64,000 nucleotides of DNA from Zingiber officinale (GCF_018446385.1 NC_056002.1:4079474-4143473); one strand, 5' to 3'. Shown: positions 33,291-60,283, counted from the stretch's first letter. Numbers and translations: made by a program. The notes: a model not told the origin generated them from the letters alone.

Positions 33291-33625
33291 GACCTTAAAC
33301 CCGTGTCTCTACCGTCCAGCTTATCAGCGCATCGTACTTCTTATCTCCCCCGTTCGAGGTCGAGTGATAATCACTGGTCTCAGACCAGCTTATCAACGCA
33401 TCATATTTCTCATCTCCCCCATTCGGGGTCGAGCGGTCGTCACCGGTCTCGGACCAGCTTCTCAGATATTTCATCTCCCCCGTTCGTGGTCGAGCGGTTG
33501 TCACTGGTCTTGCACCAGCTTACCAGATGTTCTATCTCCCCCGTTCGGGGTTGAGTGATTTTCACTGGTCGCGGACCTGCTTAGCGAGTTCTCCTACCTC
33601 CCCTGTTCAGGGTCGAGCGATTGTC
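33291..33625. repeat. About 61-bp tandem repeat, third array
   Basis: Five to six units around CTCCCCCGTTCGGGGTCGAG and TCACTGGTCTCGGACCAGCTT. Both words are near-palindromic. Confidence 0.85.
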
Positions 33626-34668
33626 ACTAGGCATAGGCCAACATATTAGAATATTCATCTCGTTATTCAAGATCGAGCTATCTTCGATGGTCGCGGACAA
33701 GAGTATCTCCACTGGTTTCGGACCAGAATATCTCCTAGGCTATACACCCGTTCGGCTCATGAATTTCGTCTCTGTGCATATTCGATTTCACGGGCTATAC
33801 TCCCGCTCAGTTTTCGGGCTCCACTCCTGCCCAGCTTTGCTTCATCTCTCGCTCGGTATTTGTCCAGTCGCTCACTTGGCGTTCGCCCGATAGTTTGCCT
33901 GGCAGCAGCTCGACCCTATTTTTTTATCGCTCGGTCGACACTTTGGCAATCGCTCGACCCCACGGCCGATCATCCGCTTAGTCACGCAATTATTTTGCTC
34001 GACATACTGGTGATCGTCAGGTTGGTATTTTACGGTCACCTGGTTGACCTTTTCAGGTCTCCCGGTCGCATTTTACGGTAATCCGATCAGTATTTTACGA
34101 TCACCCGGTCGACATTCTTTGGGCCGCTCGTTCAGCACTCTCAGTCATCCGGTCGGTATCACTCAACCGTCCGTTCGGCCACACGCTTGAACTAGGTCAC
34201 ATGCTCGACATCGCCCGCTCATTCGCCCGGTCGGCATTTTACGGACATCTGGTCATCTTTTTCAGGTTGCCCGATCACATTTTACGGCTATCCGACCAGT
34301 ATTTTTTAGTGGCTCGGTCGGCATTCTCCCGATCCTTCGGTTAGCATCTTCGAGGTCGCGCGCTCGACATCGTCCGCCCGACGTCTATCCACTTGATCGA
34401 CATCCTTTCGATGGTCTGGTCAGCATCTTACGGGTCGACTGGCCGACACTTTCTCGATCACCCGCTCGACATCGCTCGTCTGCTCGGTCTGCTCGTCATC
34501 CTGCGTGTCGCTCGACCGCTCGGCATCGTTACCATCTCATGCGACACCATTACTATAGCGATCGCTCGCGTGGCAGTATTGATTATCGAGAGTGAGTCAG
34601 GCTTTGTGATAAACTTTTTAGTCAGTTAGACTCGCGCCTCCTTCGACTAGACTTGAGGGGGAAACTTA
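33626..34668. other. Diverged CG-rich repeats and polypurine tract
   Basis: Loose repeats of words such as GCTCGGTCGACAT, TTTTACGGTCACC and CGCTCGACATCG, with no coding frame. It ends in the polypurine tract ACTTGAGGGGGAAACTTA just before the 3' LTR. Confidence 0.65.
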
Positions 34669-34893
34669 TGATGCAGATATAACTAATGGCATAGGAGTAA
34701 TTGGAGAAGGGAGGAGGGCAGTTTGATCTTTTGGCATGAGTAGGGCTTTGTGTTAAAAGGTGACACTGTTCACGTCGCCAGGGAGGTTTTTTTGCTTCGA
34801 GCTCTGGGTTTCCGCCGCCTTCGAGCACAGTGGCTTTGAGTAGCTGCCTCCCCCGGTTCGTGCTTTCTCCTGCGCCGCCACTAAGAACCAGGG

Positions 34894-37773
34894 TCTGGCC
34901 CGGACCCGGCCCGGGCCTGTAACCGGGTCAACGGGTCGGTTGCCCGTTGACCCGGTTCACCGGGTCGAGCCGGTTACAGTTCATTCGTTGTAAAATTGGC
35001 GAACCGCCGGTTAACTGGCGGGTTGAACCGCTGGTTCAGCTGATAAATTTTTTTTTTTCTTAAACGGCTTGAACCGCAGGCGGTTCATAGCCGTTGGAAC
35101 CGCCGGTTAACCGGCGATTCGTAGCCGTTGGGAGGGTTTTTTGGGTATTTTTTTCAACGGTTAGGATCATTTGACCGTTTTTTGATCAATGGCTATGATT
35201 TAGTGTTCGTTACTATCAAAACTCTATAAATAGAGAGCTCATTTCATCATTTTTCACACACATCTTTCTACTCTTAATCTCATTTTCGTATTCTCTAATC
35301 TCTAGACTCTACACACTTTCGTTTCCAATTTTCAATTACAATGGAAGGAGGCCGCGGAGGTGCATCATCTCGAGCTCGGAAGGGAAAGCAAATAATGAAT
35401 CCGCGGGAGGAGAACCCCAACATTCAATCCACTGATGATGAGATTGAGCATCTTCCGAATCCGACACCCGAAACACAAGGAAGTACCGATGCAATTACTT
35501 CTAAGGTTTGGGAACTTCCTCCTCTAAAGTCTTCTATTTTCACTAAACATTTTGAGAAGGTCACTCTTCCGTCGGGAGAAATGCGTGCAAAATGTAAGCA
35601 CTGCAATGCTTCTTATAAATTCCAAGCCGGCGGCGGCTATGGGTCGTTGAAACGACATGTAGAAACGAAGCACCCGACAGAATATGGACTCGACCGTTCT
35701 CAAACACAATTATCAAGATTTTCTTCAACTAGCGGTAGTACCGATTCCGATTTATTTTTATATTCAGATAATAAATTAAGAGAATCATTAGCTAAATTTG
35801 TTTCCGTAGAACATATTTCTTTTAGTTCTGATTCTAAATGCACATTTGAAGATTTTTGTAAAGAATCTCTTAATCCATGTGTTAAACGTGTTTCTAGGAC
35901 TACACTTACTCGTACAATTAAAAAATTAGTAAAATAAGGAAAAAAGAATTTAATTGATGAATTTAGTAAATTAGATAATAAAGTTTCTTTATGTTCTGAT
36001 ATTTTGAGTGATCATTGGCAAACACATTCGTATATGGGTGTGACTTGCCATTGGATCGATAACTCTTGGAACCTCCAAAAAAAGATTATTAGCTTATAGA
36101 GTTTTTGATGAATCACATAATGCTCATAATATCGCACAATTATTATGTTTAATTTTAGAAGAATATGGTTTAACTCATAAAATATTTTCAATATCATTAG
36201 ATAATGCTAGTTCCAATACCGCTTGTATAGATGATCTAAAATTTGTTTGTCAACCTATTATTGGAGGTTTATTTTTTCATATTCGTTGTGTATGCCATGT
36301 TTTAAATTTATGTGTTCAAGATGGTTTAAAAATTTTAGAAAGTTATATTAAACTAATTAGAATTGCAATTTCTTATTTATGGTCTCATCCATCTATAATA
36401 AAACAATGAGGTAGGTTTTGTAAAATTAATGGGATAAGACCTAAAAAATTTCCACGTGATGTACCAACACGTTGAATTCAACATACCAATTATTACAAGA
36501 TTCATTTCAATATAAAGAATTATTATGTTCATTTTTTGTACAAAACACTAATACTAATATATATATATATATATTTATTTTCACAACAATGGAATATTTG
36601 TAGTATTTGTGAAATTTTAAAAGTATTTAATGATGTAACTGAATAACTTTCCGGTGTTTATTATCCCACTGCTCAATTAGTTTTAGAAAATTTTTCTAAT
36701 ATAGTATTAGTTTTAAATGAACATATTAATAATGAATCTTTATCTCCTTGCATCTTAGCTATGAAAACTAAATGGGAAAAATATTTTTATTTAATTCCTG
36801 AAATTTGTTTAATTGCATTTGTTTTAGATCCTAGATTTAAATTAGAAGTTTTACAAGAAATGTTAACTTTATAATATGACGCTTTAATTCCAATTAAAGA
36901 TTCTTCTTCCCCTGATCCAGTTAATATTATATATAATGTTAGAATTTATTTATATGATATTTATAATCAATATTATGCAAAATATGGAGCACAAATTAAT
37001 ATTTCTGAAATACAACAAACTACTAATAGTAATTTAAAACTTATAAAAGTACAACTCTTATTAAAAGAGCGGACAAAACGTCCACGAGGATCCTCAAGTT
37101 TCACACAGGAACTTGAGAATTATTTTACGACTTCTTTTGATTTTAATGAAGCAGATAGTGAAAACTTCGATATCTTAAAGTAGTGGTCACAGAAGGCTCA
37201 AAGCTTTCCCGTTCTCTCCGTGATCGCAAAAGAAATTTAGCTTGTCCAGTTTCAACTGTTGCTGTGGAGCAGACATTTAGTGTCGGCAGCAATATATTAG
37301 ATGAATGACGATCAACTTTGTCTCCCGACTCATTGGAAGCCCAAGCATTACTGGACGATTGGACCAGAGCGGAGAAAAGAATCCAAGGAATGCAACTTTC
37401 AGATGACGAAGTTGAAGATTTTGATACTGAAGGAACAAATACGATAGGAACAGGAAATGGTAGTGAGTGAAAATGTAAAAGGATAAAAATGTAAAAGAAC
37501 TACATGTGCTTTGATTCCCCTAAAGGGATACGTAAGCAACTTAAATAAGTGCAAGCCCTTTTTCCAATAAATTTTAATTTTTAATTTTTAATTTTTAATT
37601 TTTAATTTTTTTAACATAATAATCTTGAACCGTGGTAAACCGTGACGAACCGTGAACCGAACCGTGAATCGGCGGTTCCGATCCGTGAACCGTAACCGTC
37701 TTGGGTGATTAAGGTTAAGGGTCGACCTGCCTAGAACCGTCGAACCGTCGGTTTCGAATCGTGGTCAGGTCTA
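34894..37773 (+). mobile_element. hAT DNA transposon, degenerate, 2.88 kb
   Basis: It lies between 8-bp direct repeats AACCAGGG (34886-34893) and AACCAAGG (37774-37781), one mismatch, which also restores the LTR sequence. It codes for a broken transposase with a BED zinc finger at the N terminus and a hAT dimerisation-like region at the C terminus. Subterminal regions are rich in AACCGNNGGTTAACCG-like words (34910-35130; 37620-37760). The terminal inverted repeats are too diverged to define well. Confidence 0.85.
35341..37470 (+). pseudogene. hAT transposase with BED zinc finger (RICESLEEPER-like), broken
   Basis: An ATG at 35341 opens 198 codons to a TAA at 35935-35937. A BED-type zinc finger lies near residues 82-112 (CKHC followed by H-x4-H in SLKRHVETKHP). 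The same frame continues after the stop with SDILSDHWQTHSYMGVTCHWIDNSW. Later fragments in changing frames match plant hAT proteins: SLDNASSNTACIDDL, HIRCVCHVLNLCVQDGL and, near 37255-37340, the TVAVEQTFSVGSNIL part of the dimerisation domain. At least ten stops or frameshifts rule out activity. Confidence 0.88.
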
Positions 37774-37974
37774 AACCAAGGTTTCCTCTGTCCATCACCC
37801 ACACCACCAAGGAGCTCCGCCGACGACGACCTCTTCGAGGCCAACTACTCCCTTGTTCCCCCAACCCGCCGTCGACGGCGTCTCCATCGACCTCCGCCTC
37901 ATCCACTTCCCGTCCACCGCCGGTGGCTTCCCACCTGGCTGTGAGAGCCTCGTCGACACCGACTAGCCGTCGCT

Positions 37975-38160
37975 GCCTCCTCCCGTGGCCACAGTAGCCG
38001 CCGGCAGCCGCTGTCGCCTCCTGCCGCGGCCACAGTTGCCGCCGGCAGCCGCCATTGCCTCCTCCCGCGGCCACAGTCGCCGCCGCTGCCTCCTCCCGCG
38101 CCCACAGTCGCCGTCGGCAACCGACGTCGCCTCCTCTCGCGACCACAACCGCCGCCTCCA
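37975..38160. repeat. GC-rich 41-bp repeat in 3' LTR
   Basis: Four to five copies of the unit seen at 31135-31420. Confidence 0.85.
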
Positions 38161-38704
38161 GTGGACGCCGTCACCTTACGTCGCCTTCATACTATTTGTT
38201 TGCTCCGACCTTTGAGTCGAGATGGGGTTCCGGTCGTTGAGTCGTTGTGTGTCGCTATTTGTATTGCTTGTGAGTTACTTGTATCATTCGGCCTGCGAGC
38301 CGCTGTCATGTTCGGCCTGCGTGCTGGTATCATATCCGACCTACGCGTCATCTTTTTGGATCCTTGCTGCACTGGATTTTGTGTCACCGCCTTCAGATCC
38401 GGCTCCTCAGTTGACTCACATCTATCTACTCGTCAGGACCGCGACGACTCGATCAGCACCGTGATCAGCTCACCGACTCATCCAAAGGCGCCCCCCGGGG
38501 CCAGAGACCTGCCTCGAGCATCGGGGTACCAGGGACCGGGGCAACCCGGTCACTGGATACATGTACTGTTGACCAGAGGATCTCGGACGACTTGGTCAAC
38601 ACATAAGACAACCCACCATCCGAGTCATTGAGATGCAGCAACATTCCATATACATCACACCGACAGGTTCATCTTCTCAGCTTCCCGACAGGATCAAGTA
38701 CAAT

Positions 38705-39500
38705 TAATTTAAGCAAAAAAAAAAGTGCATAAAAATGAATAACTAAAGAAAGAAACTAAGAATACTGGATTTACTAGGTTACAACTTAGATAATTGTTAA
38801 TCTAAAATGTTGAAAAACTCTACTATAAATACTCCTTCGTTGAAGGCGGAGTAGATGTTGACGACTCAAGAAAAAGACTAGAAAAGATTATAGTAATTAT
38901 TGTTCAAGTTGTGTTTTGTTTCCTAACTCTATGAGTCTTTTTATAGTACCTAGAAAACTCTATCCGAAGTTTGAAGGCGCCTTCAAGTGAGTCTAAGGCA
39001 CCTTCAATAAGCTAAAGTTTATCCGTCGAAGATAAAGTTTTATCTTCGGTTAACGGCTATGGAAGGTGCCTTCAATAGGCTGGAAGGTGCGTTCGACACT
39101 ATTCATGGAAGAGGTCTTTCAAGCCATTGAAGGCACCTTCTCTAAGATAGATCAGCTCCTTAGCTAATTTTCTTCACGTGGGTGATGCTCCGGTTAACCA
39201 GAGTTGATATCACCTGAAGTCAACTTCGACCTTCTCCTCGAGCAAACTTCCTCCCCGACTTCTCGTCTCTCGAACGTCGAGCACGCCCTTCTCATCCACC
39301 GGTGCATTCTTCCGTAGCACCTCGTCTCTCGAATGCACCTAGCTTGTCGGCTCCTTTCCCGTGGCATCCTTCTCGCTAGTTGTGTCTTTCGCTCGATTTC
39401 TTGTATTCCTAAGTTACTGCACACTTAGATATAAGAATCAAATATACAGGACCTAACTTAACTTGGTTGACCATATCAAAACTACCACGGGATATTTACA
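38705..39500 (-). mobile_element. Copia LTR fragment, 3' end missing
   Basis: On the minus strand it begins TGTAAATATCCCGTGG at 39500 and follows the LTR family of 15446-16378 (TTTTGATATGGTCAACC, TAGGTCCTGTAT, then the AACAATTATC/GGTTACAAC region). A TATA-like TATAAATACT occurs in the plus-strand sequence near 38823. The last approximately 70 bp of the LTR are absent, where the target duplication of the Tat element begins. Confidence 0.75.
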
Positions 39501-39955
39501 AATAATTTAATTTATTAAAAATTATCTGAGTTATTAATTTTTATAAATAATTGAAACTTAAAAAAAAATTACTTAGTTTCTTACTCAATATCCGAGTTAT
39601 CTTTGATAAAATAAGTCGAGTTTTGAAAAAATAACACAGTTAGTAATGTAGTTTATTAAAAGATGTCTGAGTTATTAATTTTTATAAATAATTGAAACTG
39701 CAAAAATATTGTTTAGTTTCTTTATCAAAGTGTATTATATTTTCATTAGACAAATTAATATTTCATTAAAAAATTATTATTTTATAAAAAATAAATTTTA
39801 AAAATAATTAGATTTTTTTTTAAAAAAAAGTTATTTAGTTTTGTTATCTGTTAGATTTATTTTAGAAAAATTAAGATTTTATTAAAAAAATATTGAGTAG
39901 GAAACCGAGTATTAATAATAAATTTCCTATGAGAATTGATAGCTTTCCTCCCATA
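39501..39955. other. AT-rich DNA with direct repeats
   Basis: Two diverged copies (about 39503-39620 and 39655-39790) of a segment around AAAATTATCTGAGTTATTAA and AATAATTGAAAC. A third copy is at 40878-41015, beyond the MITE and SINE. No coding frame. Confidence 0.65.
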
Positions 39956-39963
39956 ATATCGTA

Positions 39964-40571
39964 TAAGACTGTAAATGAATCAAGCGTTCATGAATAAGTT
40001 TGATGTTTCGCTTGGTAAGAGCTTGTTTATACTCGTTCAATATACATAAGATTAATTAAACAAATAAGCTTGAACAATTCGTTAAGCAAACAAACAAGTT
40101 TGAACACATATGTGTTCAGTTCGTTAACATTCGTGAACAACGTTCGTGAACAATGTTCATGAACAACGTTTGTGAATAATATTCATAAACCATATTAATT
40201 AATAAAAACTCTTTTTAATATGCTAAATAAATAATAAAATAAAATAAATAAATAAATTTAAATTATCAAACTCAATAACCAATCAAATAATTAAAAGTTT
40301 AAAAAAATCAAATAAGCTTGAATTGAGAGTTTGATAATATCTAAATGAACCAAGCTCGAATCAAGCTTGAACTGAAAGCTTGATAACATCTAAACGAACC
40401 AAACTCAAACTAAATTTCAAACAAGCTTAAGCTCATGAAAAATAAATCAAGTCAAGTTTAAACACTCATTTTAAAAACTTGGTTCATTATAAATTCAACT
40501 CACCTTAACTTAATTATCTTATCAAATAAATTTAAATATCCCAAAACTCGACTCAACTTATTTACACCCTA
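39964..40571. mobile_element. MITE copy C, hAT-type, 608 bp
   Basis: Flanked by exact 8-bp repeats ATATCGTA (39956-39963 and 40572-40579). The ends TAAGACTGTAAATGAATCAAG and CTCAACTTATTTACACCCTA are imperfect inverted repeats. Same family as 16661-17254 and 17572-18088. Confidence 0.9.
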
Positions 40572-40599
40572 ATATCGTAGCATATTTGCTTTGTCAGTT

Positions 40600-40818
40600 G
40601 CCCCACGGGGTTATCCGAATGGGTTAAGGCGTAGAAGTTTGCCCAATGAGCACGTGGGTTCGAATCGCAGCGGCAGCAAGGGCATAAATCCCTTATCCCT
40701 GTGCCCCTCAGCCCACTGTGCCTTACCTCCTTCGGCTACCGTGATAAACCTCCCTCGTGATTGCCTTGGGCGAGGTCCACGGAGGCGCTGGGGGCGAGCG
40801 TTATCGCCTTTTTGCCCA
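40600..40818 (+). mobile_element. tRNA-derived SINE with 18-bp target duplication
   Basis: A 219-bp element between exact repeats ATATTTGCTTTGTCAGTT (40582-40599 and 40819-40836). The head resembles a Leu-tRNA: an A-box-like TTATCCGAATGGGTTAAGG near 40612-40630 and a perfect B box GGTTCGAATC (40657-40666). The body contains CCTTGGGCGAGGTCC and GGCGCTGGGGGCGAGCG; the 3' end is T-rich (GCCTTTTTGCCCA). The same tail is seen, diverged and on the minus strand, at 62112-62328. Confidence 0.93.
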
Positions 40819-41079
40819 ATATTTGCTTTGTCAGTTTATCTTCCTATTGGACAGAGTCAGTTGGAAGAGAATAAAATAATTAATGATTCAATTTATTAAA
40901 AATTATCTGAGTTATTAATTTTTATAATTAGTTATTTTTTAAAAAAAAAATCGTTTAGTTTCTCTAACAAAGTGTATTAGATTTTCATTAGAAAAATTAA
41001 GATTTCATTAAACCTTTTTATTAAAAAATAATGGACAACGGATTTGGAAATAATTTTTGTATTAAAAAATCGTTAAATT

Positions 41080-41321
41080 TCCTGAGAATCGGCGACCTTA
41101 CTTTTTCTCCCGTAATTTCTCATCGCCCCCTCTCGGCGCCGCCTCTCTCCTCCGAACAACTCGCGCAGCGCCGCCTCTCTCCTCCGAGTTCTCGCCGCCG
41201 CCTTTCTCCTCCGAACAACTCACCTCTCTCGGCGCCGCCTCTCTCCTCCAAACAACGTTCGGCCTCCTAGATCACTCAGCATCCTTTCCGTCAGCGCCGG
41301 CGATAGGTCACTCGGAATTAG
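41080..41321 (+). other. DEAH7: Probable non-coding first exon of the Prp16 gene
   Basis: A CT-rich stretch ends in a splice donor (ATTAG, then GTATGG near 41322). A matching acceptor (TTGCAG) lies near 41695, just before the exon that carries the ATG at 41748. I see no clear TATA box; the transcription start is not determined. Confidence 0.55.
41129..41265 (+). repeat. CT-rich short repeat in presumed 5' UTR of the Prp16 gene
   Basis: Several copies of CGCCGCCTCTCTCCTCCGAA with a spacer such as CAACTCG. CT- and GCC-rich leaders are common in plant mRNAs. It stands about 480 bases before the ATG, in a probable non-coding first exon. Confidence 0.7.
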
Positions 41322-41747
41322 GTATGGAACTTTTTCACGAAAATGTTTTGTTCTTCAAAATTCAATTCAAATTCAAGAGACCAAAATTATATTGAGCAAA
41401 GATTAATGTTCTCCTCTTCTTGAGCTCCTTATTCTTGCCCATTCTCCTCTATTCTATCTCCGGTCCATTTTGGTTGACATCCAGAGGAGTTGCTCTGAAA
41501 TTCCTCATACATAACTGTATATGTGGTCCTAGCAGTTCCCTTCTGAAACTATGTTTATGAGTTCATGGTTAACCAAAATGGATTTTTAGTGTGACCATAA
41601 GAATGTTAAAGTTCTCATATAAAAGTCTTTCTACTACTTCTATATAGTTTATTTATTTTGTATGACTCCTTCTTATACTGTGTTGTATTGCAGATTGCCA
41701 GATTTTAGTAATTTGTTGATTGATAATTTCTATTTGAACGAGCCATT

Positions 41748-56927
<15,180 letters not shown>

Positions 56928-57825
56928 ATTGTATTTTTATCTTTCTACATCATTTTGTAATCTCTATCAGTGATGCATATGTGCCTTCCTTGTAGATGTT
57001 TAGTTATGCCACAATTGTAGATGTTTGTCCATGGTGTTGTACTGTACTTCAACGTTGATAGTTTATTTTCAATTAATGAAGGCTGATGATACGAAACTGC
57101 AGATTTGGTAATTTGTTTCACTGTATTTGCTTGATCTTGCTGAGGATTTCATTGCCCTTGTAAAGTCTGGTCACTGGCCATGAGTTTGTGACACTGTGAT
57201 GTGAGTTTAGTTTGTTTATATTGGCACAAATAAATGCTAAATCTGAAGAAAAGTTAATATCATTCTCATCAATGTTTAGTTGTTTACTGCGATTGAACTT
57301 TATCTGAACAGATTGAGCTCCAATGCAAACCAGTTTTTTGGATGCTAAGAACTTGTTAGGATAATTTTATTACTTATCATAATAAATGACTGAGGAAAAT
57401 TTCATGCCAACACAAGATTGATGAAAAACACCAACTTCAATTTGGTTGCATATCCACTATTTTTTTCCTTTATTTGGTCATTTTGGTAGTTCATCATTAA
57501 TATCTTGATTATAATTAATTTGTAGGAGGTTCTCTTTGTTGATTTCCCTGCTTTGTTACTATTTCTTATAAATTTTAACAAAAAAATATATATATAGCGG
57601 TTGAAGTTTGATGACGAGTGGGAAAAATTCCTGTCCGACAAATAAAGATAATTCACAAATATATATAAAAAAAAGTGTAGTTTCATTTATTCACAAGATG
57701 TTATTCTAATTGATCTGACATGAATTAAAATGCTTCCAAACTAACATAATCTCCCTTCTGCGCACATGCAGAGTATTCTGGCTTCTATTTACAATCACTT
57801 TACTGATAGCATGAACCTAAAACAT
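56928..57825. other. Convergent 3' regions of the Prp16 and PP2C genes
   Basis: The stop codons are 898 bp apart. The plus-strand 3' UTR probably ends near 57090. The minus-strand gene has AATAAA at 57686-57691, about 135 bases after its stop. No other feature except an ATATAT stretch (57580-57600). Confidence 0.7.
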
Positions 57826-60283
57826 TCATAGACATGTTGATGCAGTTGATGTTTGGTTATGGGCCCCGAGGAGAACAATGACGACTGAAACATCATCGTG
57901 ATACTTCCTCCTGATGCCAGCAGGGATGTTCAGCAATTGATCGAGGTTCATTCCTGAAAAGCGATGCGGTATTTAATAATCATATTGGGGGATTAAGATG
58001 GATACTATGATAAAGGAAAAATCATCTTCACATGGCCCAGATCATAGACTCGCTAATTCTAACCGATGCTATTTTTTACGCTCAAACTGGTAATGTAGTA
58101 TGAGTTTAATCCCAAAGCTACTGATATTTGCCAATCAAAAGGATCACTAGAAGTTAGAAACAAGCTCATACTGCCAAATTTTGATCGCAAAGCACTTTGA
58201 GAAAGATCTCTGATGGCAGGAAGTATGGCTATTATTCTTAAAATTCTATGTTTTCTCTAACGACAAAATATTAGAATTGCACTGCCATTCAACTTCACTT
58301 AAAAAGGAAAAGCAATTAATAGCGGCCCAATATGCAATATGAAAATTTCTTCATTAAAGAACCAGCACTGCATTGTAAACAGACCAGGACCAATCCAAGA
58401 ATATTATGGGCACTAGACTAAAGAGAATCCTCTAGATTTAAGATTAAGATATTTTGTTTTAACATTTTGTGGATTTTCAAGATTTACAAACTGCGATCTA
58501 GATATCTATCTACCTTTTACCGACAAGGAAGATCCAATAGCTGTTTCCCAAAGAAAATTATACAATTGCCATAAAATCATGTAACCTCTAGCTCTAATGA
58601 TATAATCATCACCGGAACCTCCAAAGATGTAAAGTACCCATGGAATACCTTATGATCAAAATAGGGACATAATCACAATTTCCCATATTTTGCTATCACT
58701 TTAGTGACTAAAACTTTTGTAGCATTAGGAAAAGAATTTGCCATAAGGGAGATGAAGTGTATTAATCTTCAAAATTCACGATTCATTCAGATTTGATATA
58801 CCTGCAATCTGGGCCGCTCTTGAAACAAGCTGCTCCACAAGGAATTTGGCTGGATCACCAGTTGGGTTGTCGAACACATAAGAGGCTACCAGCTTCACAA
58901 CTTCATCATTACTAAAGAAGTCAAACAAACCATCACTAGCTAATATCACAAAACAATCACCTTCTGAAACTTTGTGGTTTGCAACTGATGGTTCTGTTGA
59001 TATATAAGGTGGACTGGACAGATTTGGAACTTTAAGTATACCCATCAAAGCATCATTCATCTTTTTCTGCAGATTCACAAAAATAAAATCAGAATGACCC
59101 AAACATTTGAGAGCCAATATGGATTGTGGATAATATATAAAATGCACAAAGCACAAATATTTGATCAGTGTTACCATTTTGAGATAACCTACACCAAATG
59201 CACGAGTTAATCTCAGTTTTCCTTTAACCTTTCTTCCTATTATTGTCTTTGAATCATCTGGGTGCTCAGACATAAGTCTCATACACTCTTTCTCATTATC
59301 AACTGAGTGGCATTCATTTAACTGAACTGCTTGCAAATCATTAACACCATTTCCTTGAGAAGAAGCCAATATAGCGCGACTATCACCAAGGCTGAGTGTA
59401 TATAAGTATGATCCATGAAGAAGCACAACCAAAACACAAGAACCAATAGAAACTAGATCTGGACGATCATCCATTTCTTGTTCAACCACATGCAAGAAAT
59501 CATTTTCAGCCTGCGCAAGGGCTTGTTGAAGGCAATCAACTATGCAAATCTAAATAAATCACGCGAGGGATCATCTTCTAGGAAATGAACAAATCTTTTG
59601 TCATTGAATTGATTGACCGGCAGAGATTGATATCTATGAAGAGCGCCGTCTTCTACAAAATGTTGGGGAAAATCATTCGGGAAAACACAGTCCAAATTCT
59701 TAATTTCTTTATGTTTAATTCTCGGGTCCAATGTGTTTAGATATACCATAGTATTCTCATACAAAGTTCCAGCTAGAAAATCAGCTGCATCCCGCCCATT
59801 AAAACCATCAAAAACAGCACAGAAAAGGAAGCCATTTTCTTCTGAACATACAGCTTGTACTCTATCTTCCCCTGCTGCTCCACCAGCCATTTGAACTTCC
59901 ACGGCATTTAAAAAACCTCCATTTATTGGAGCACTCAGTGATTTGAAATCACCTTGTGAAGTCATACTTTCACTTAAACCAGTTGCATTTGTCCTTAACG
60001 AAGATGATAAGACATCCAAGCTCAGTAATGATGTTGAAGAAGCCACCTTGTGGAAGGTTCTTGAAGAATCCAAGATAGGTAATATTCCTGTGCCAAGCAA
60101 ACCATTACCTATATTTGTATTCCCTAAAGTCACGTTTCCACTTATAGCAGCCCCTGATAAGCAAGCAAATGTACTTTTGCTAGTAGGAAATTCATTAGTT
60201 AGTTTCTCTTGTTTAACAGAGCAATGATAACTAAAGTTTACATTAAGTTGTTGATCTGACTGAGCAACTAATCTGCTTAGCAT
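57826..60283 (-). CDS. Protein phosphatase 2C, POL/PP2C40-like, with apparent one-base frameshift
   Basis: Three coding exons on the minus strand: 60283-59175, 59066-58802 and 57953-57826 (stop TGA, 57826-57828), all GT-AG. The protein would be about 500 aa, close to the roughly 490 aa of its Arabidopsis relative At3g16560 (from memory). N-terminal residues about 38-58 carry FACLSGAAISGNVTLGNTNI. The PP2C domain shows GEDRVQAVCSEENGFLFCAVFDGFNGRDAADF, where DGFNG replaces the usual DGHGG as in POL-type phosphatases, then RPDLVSIGSCVLVVLLHG, LGDSRAILA, FVILASDGLFDFFSNDE and a C-terminal YHDDVSVVIVLLG. The family removes phosphate from Ser/Thr with Mg or Mn. Exon 1 has a stop at 59540-59542 because one A/T seems missing in the run at 59546-59548; beyond it the other frame continues perfectly. 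Assembly error or a recent pseudogene cannot be told apart. Confidence 0.9.

Larger units (their letters stand above)
30719..38696 (+). mobile_element. Non-autonomous Tat-type LTR element with repeat-only interior
   Basis: LTRs start TGATGCGGATATA or TGATGCAGATATA and end GATCA. The flanks AATAC (30714-30718) and AGTAC (38697-38701) form a 5-bp duplication with one mismatch. The Tat primer-binding region follows the 5' LTR, and the polypurine tract ACTTGAGGGGGAAACTTA precedes the 3' LTR (34651-34668). The 2.7-kb interior has no gag or pol, only tandem repeats. The 3' LTR is split by a hAT element. LTR ends and the polypurine tract match the element at 22113-30409, so this is probably its non-autonomous derivative. 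Confidence 0.88.
34669..38696 (+). mobile_element. 3' LTR of non-autonomous Tat element, split by hAT insertion
   Basis: The two LTR parts are 34669-34893 and 37774-38696; together they match the 5' LTR 30719-31946 from end to end, with a shorter GC-rich array. The gap is exactly the hAT element at 34894-37773. Confidence 0.88.

Noticed and set aside
40605-40680. Functional Leu-tRNA gene
   Set aside because: B box is good, but the acceptor stem does not close, the anticodon arm is not formed, and the sequence sits inside a SINE with 18-bp target duplications.
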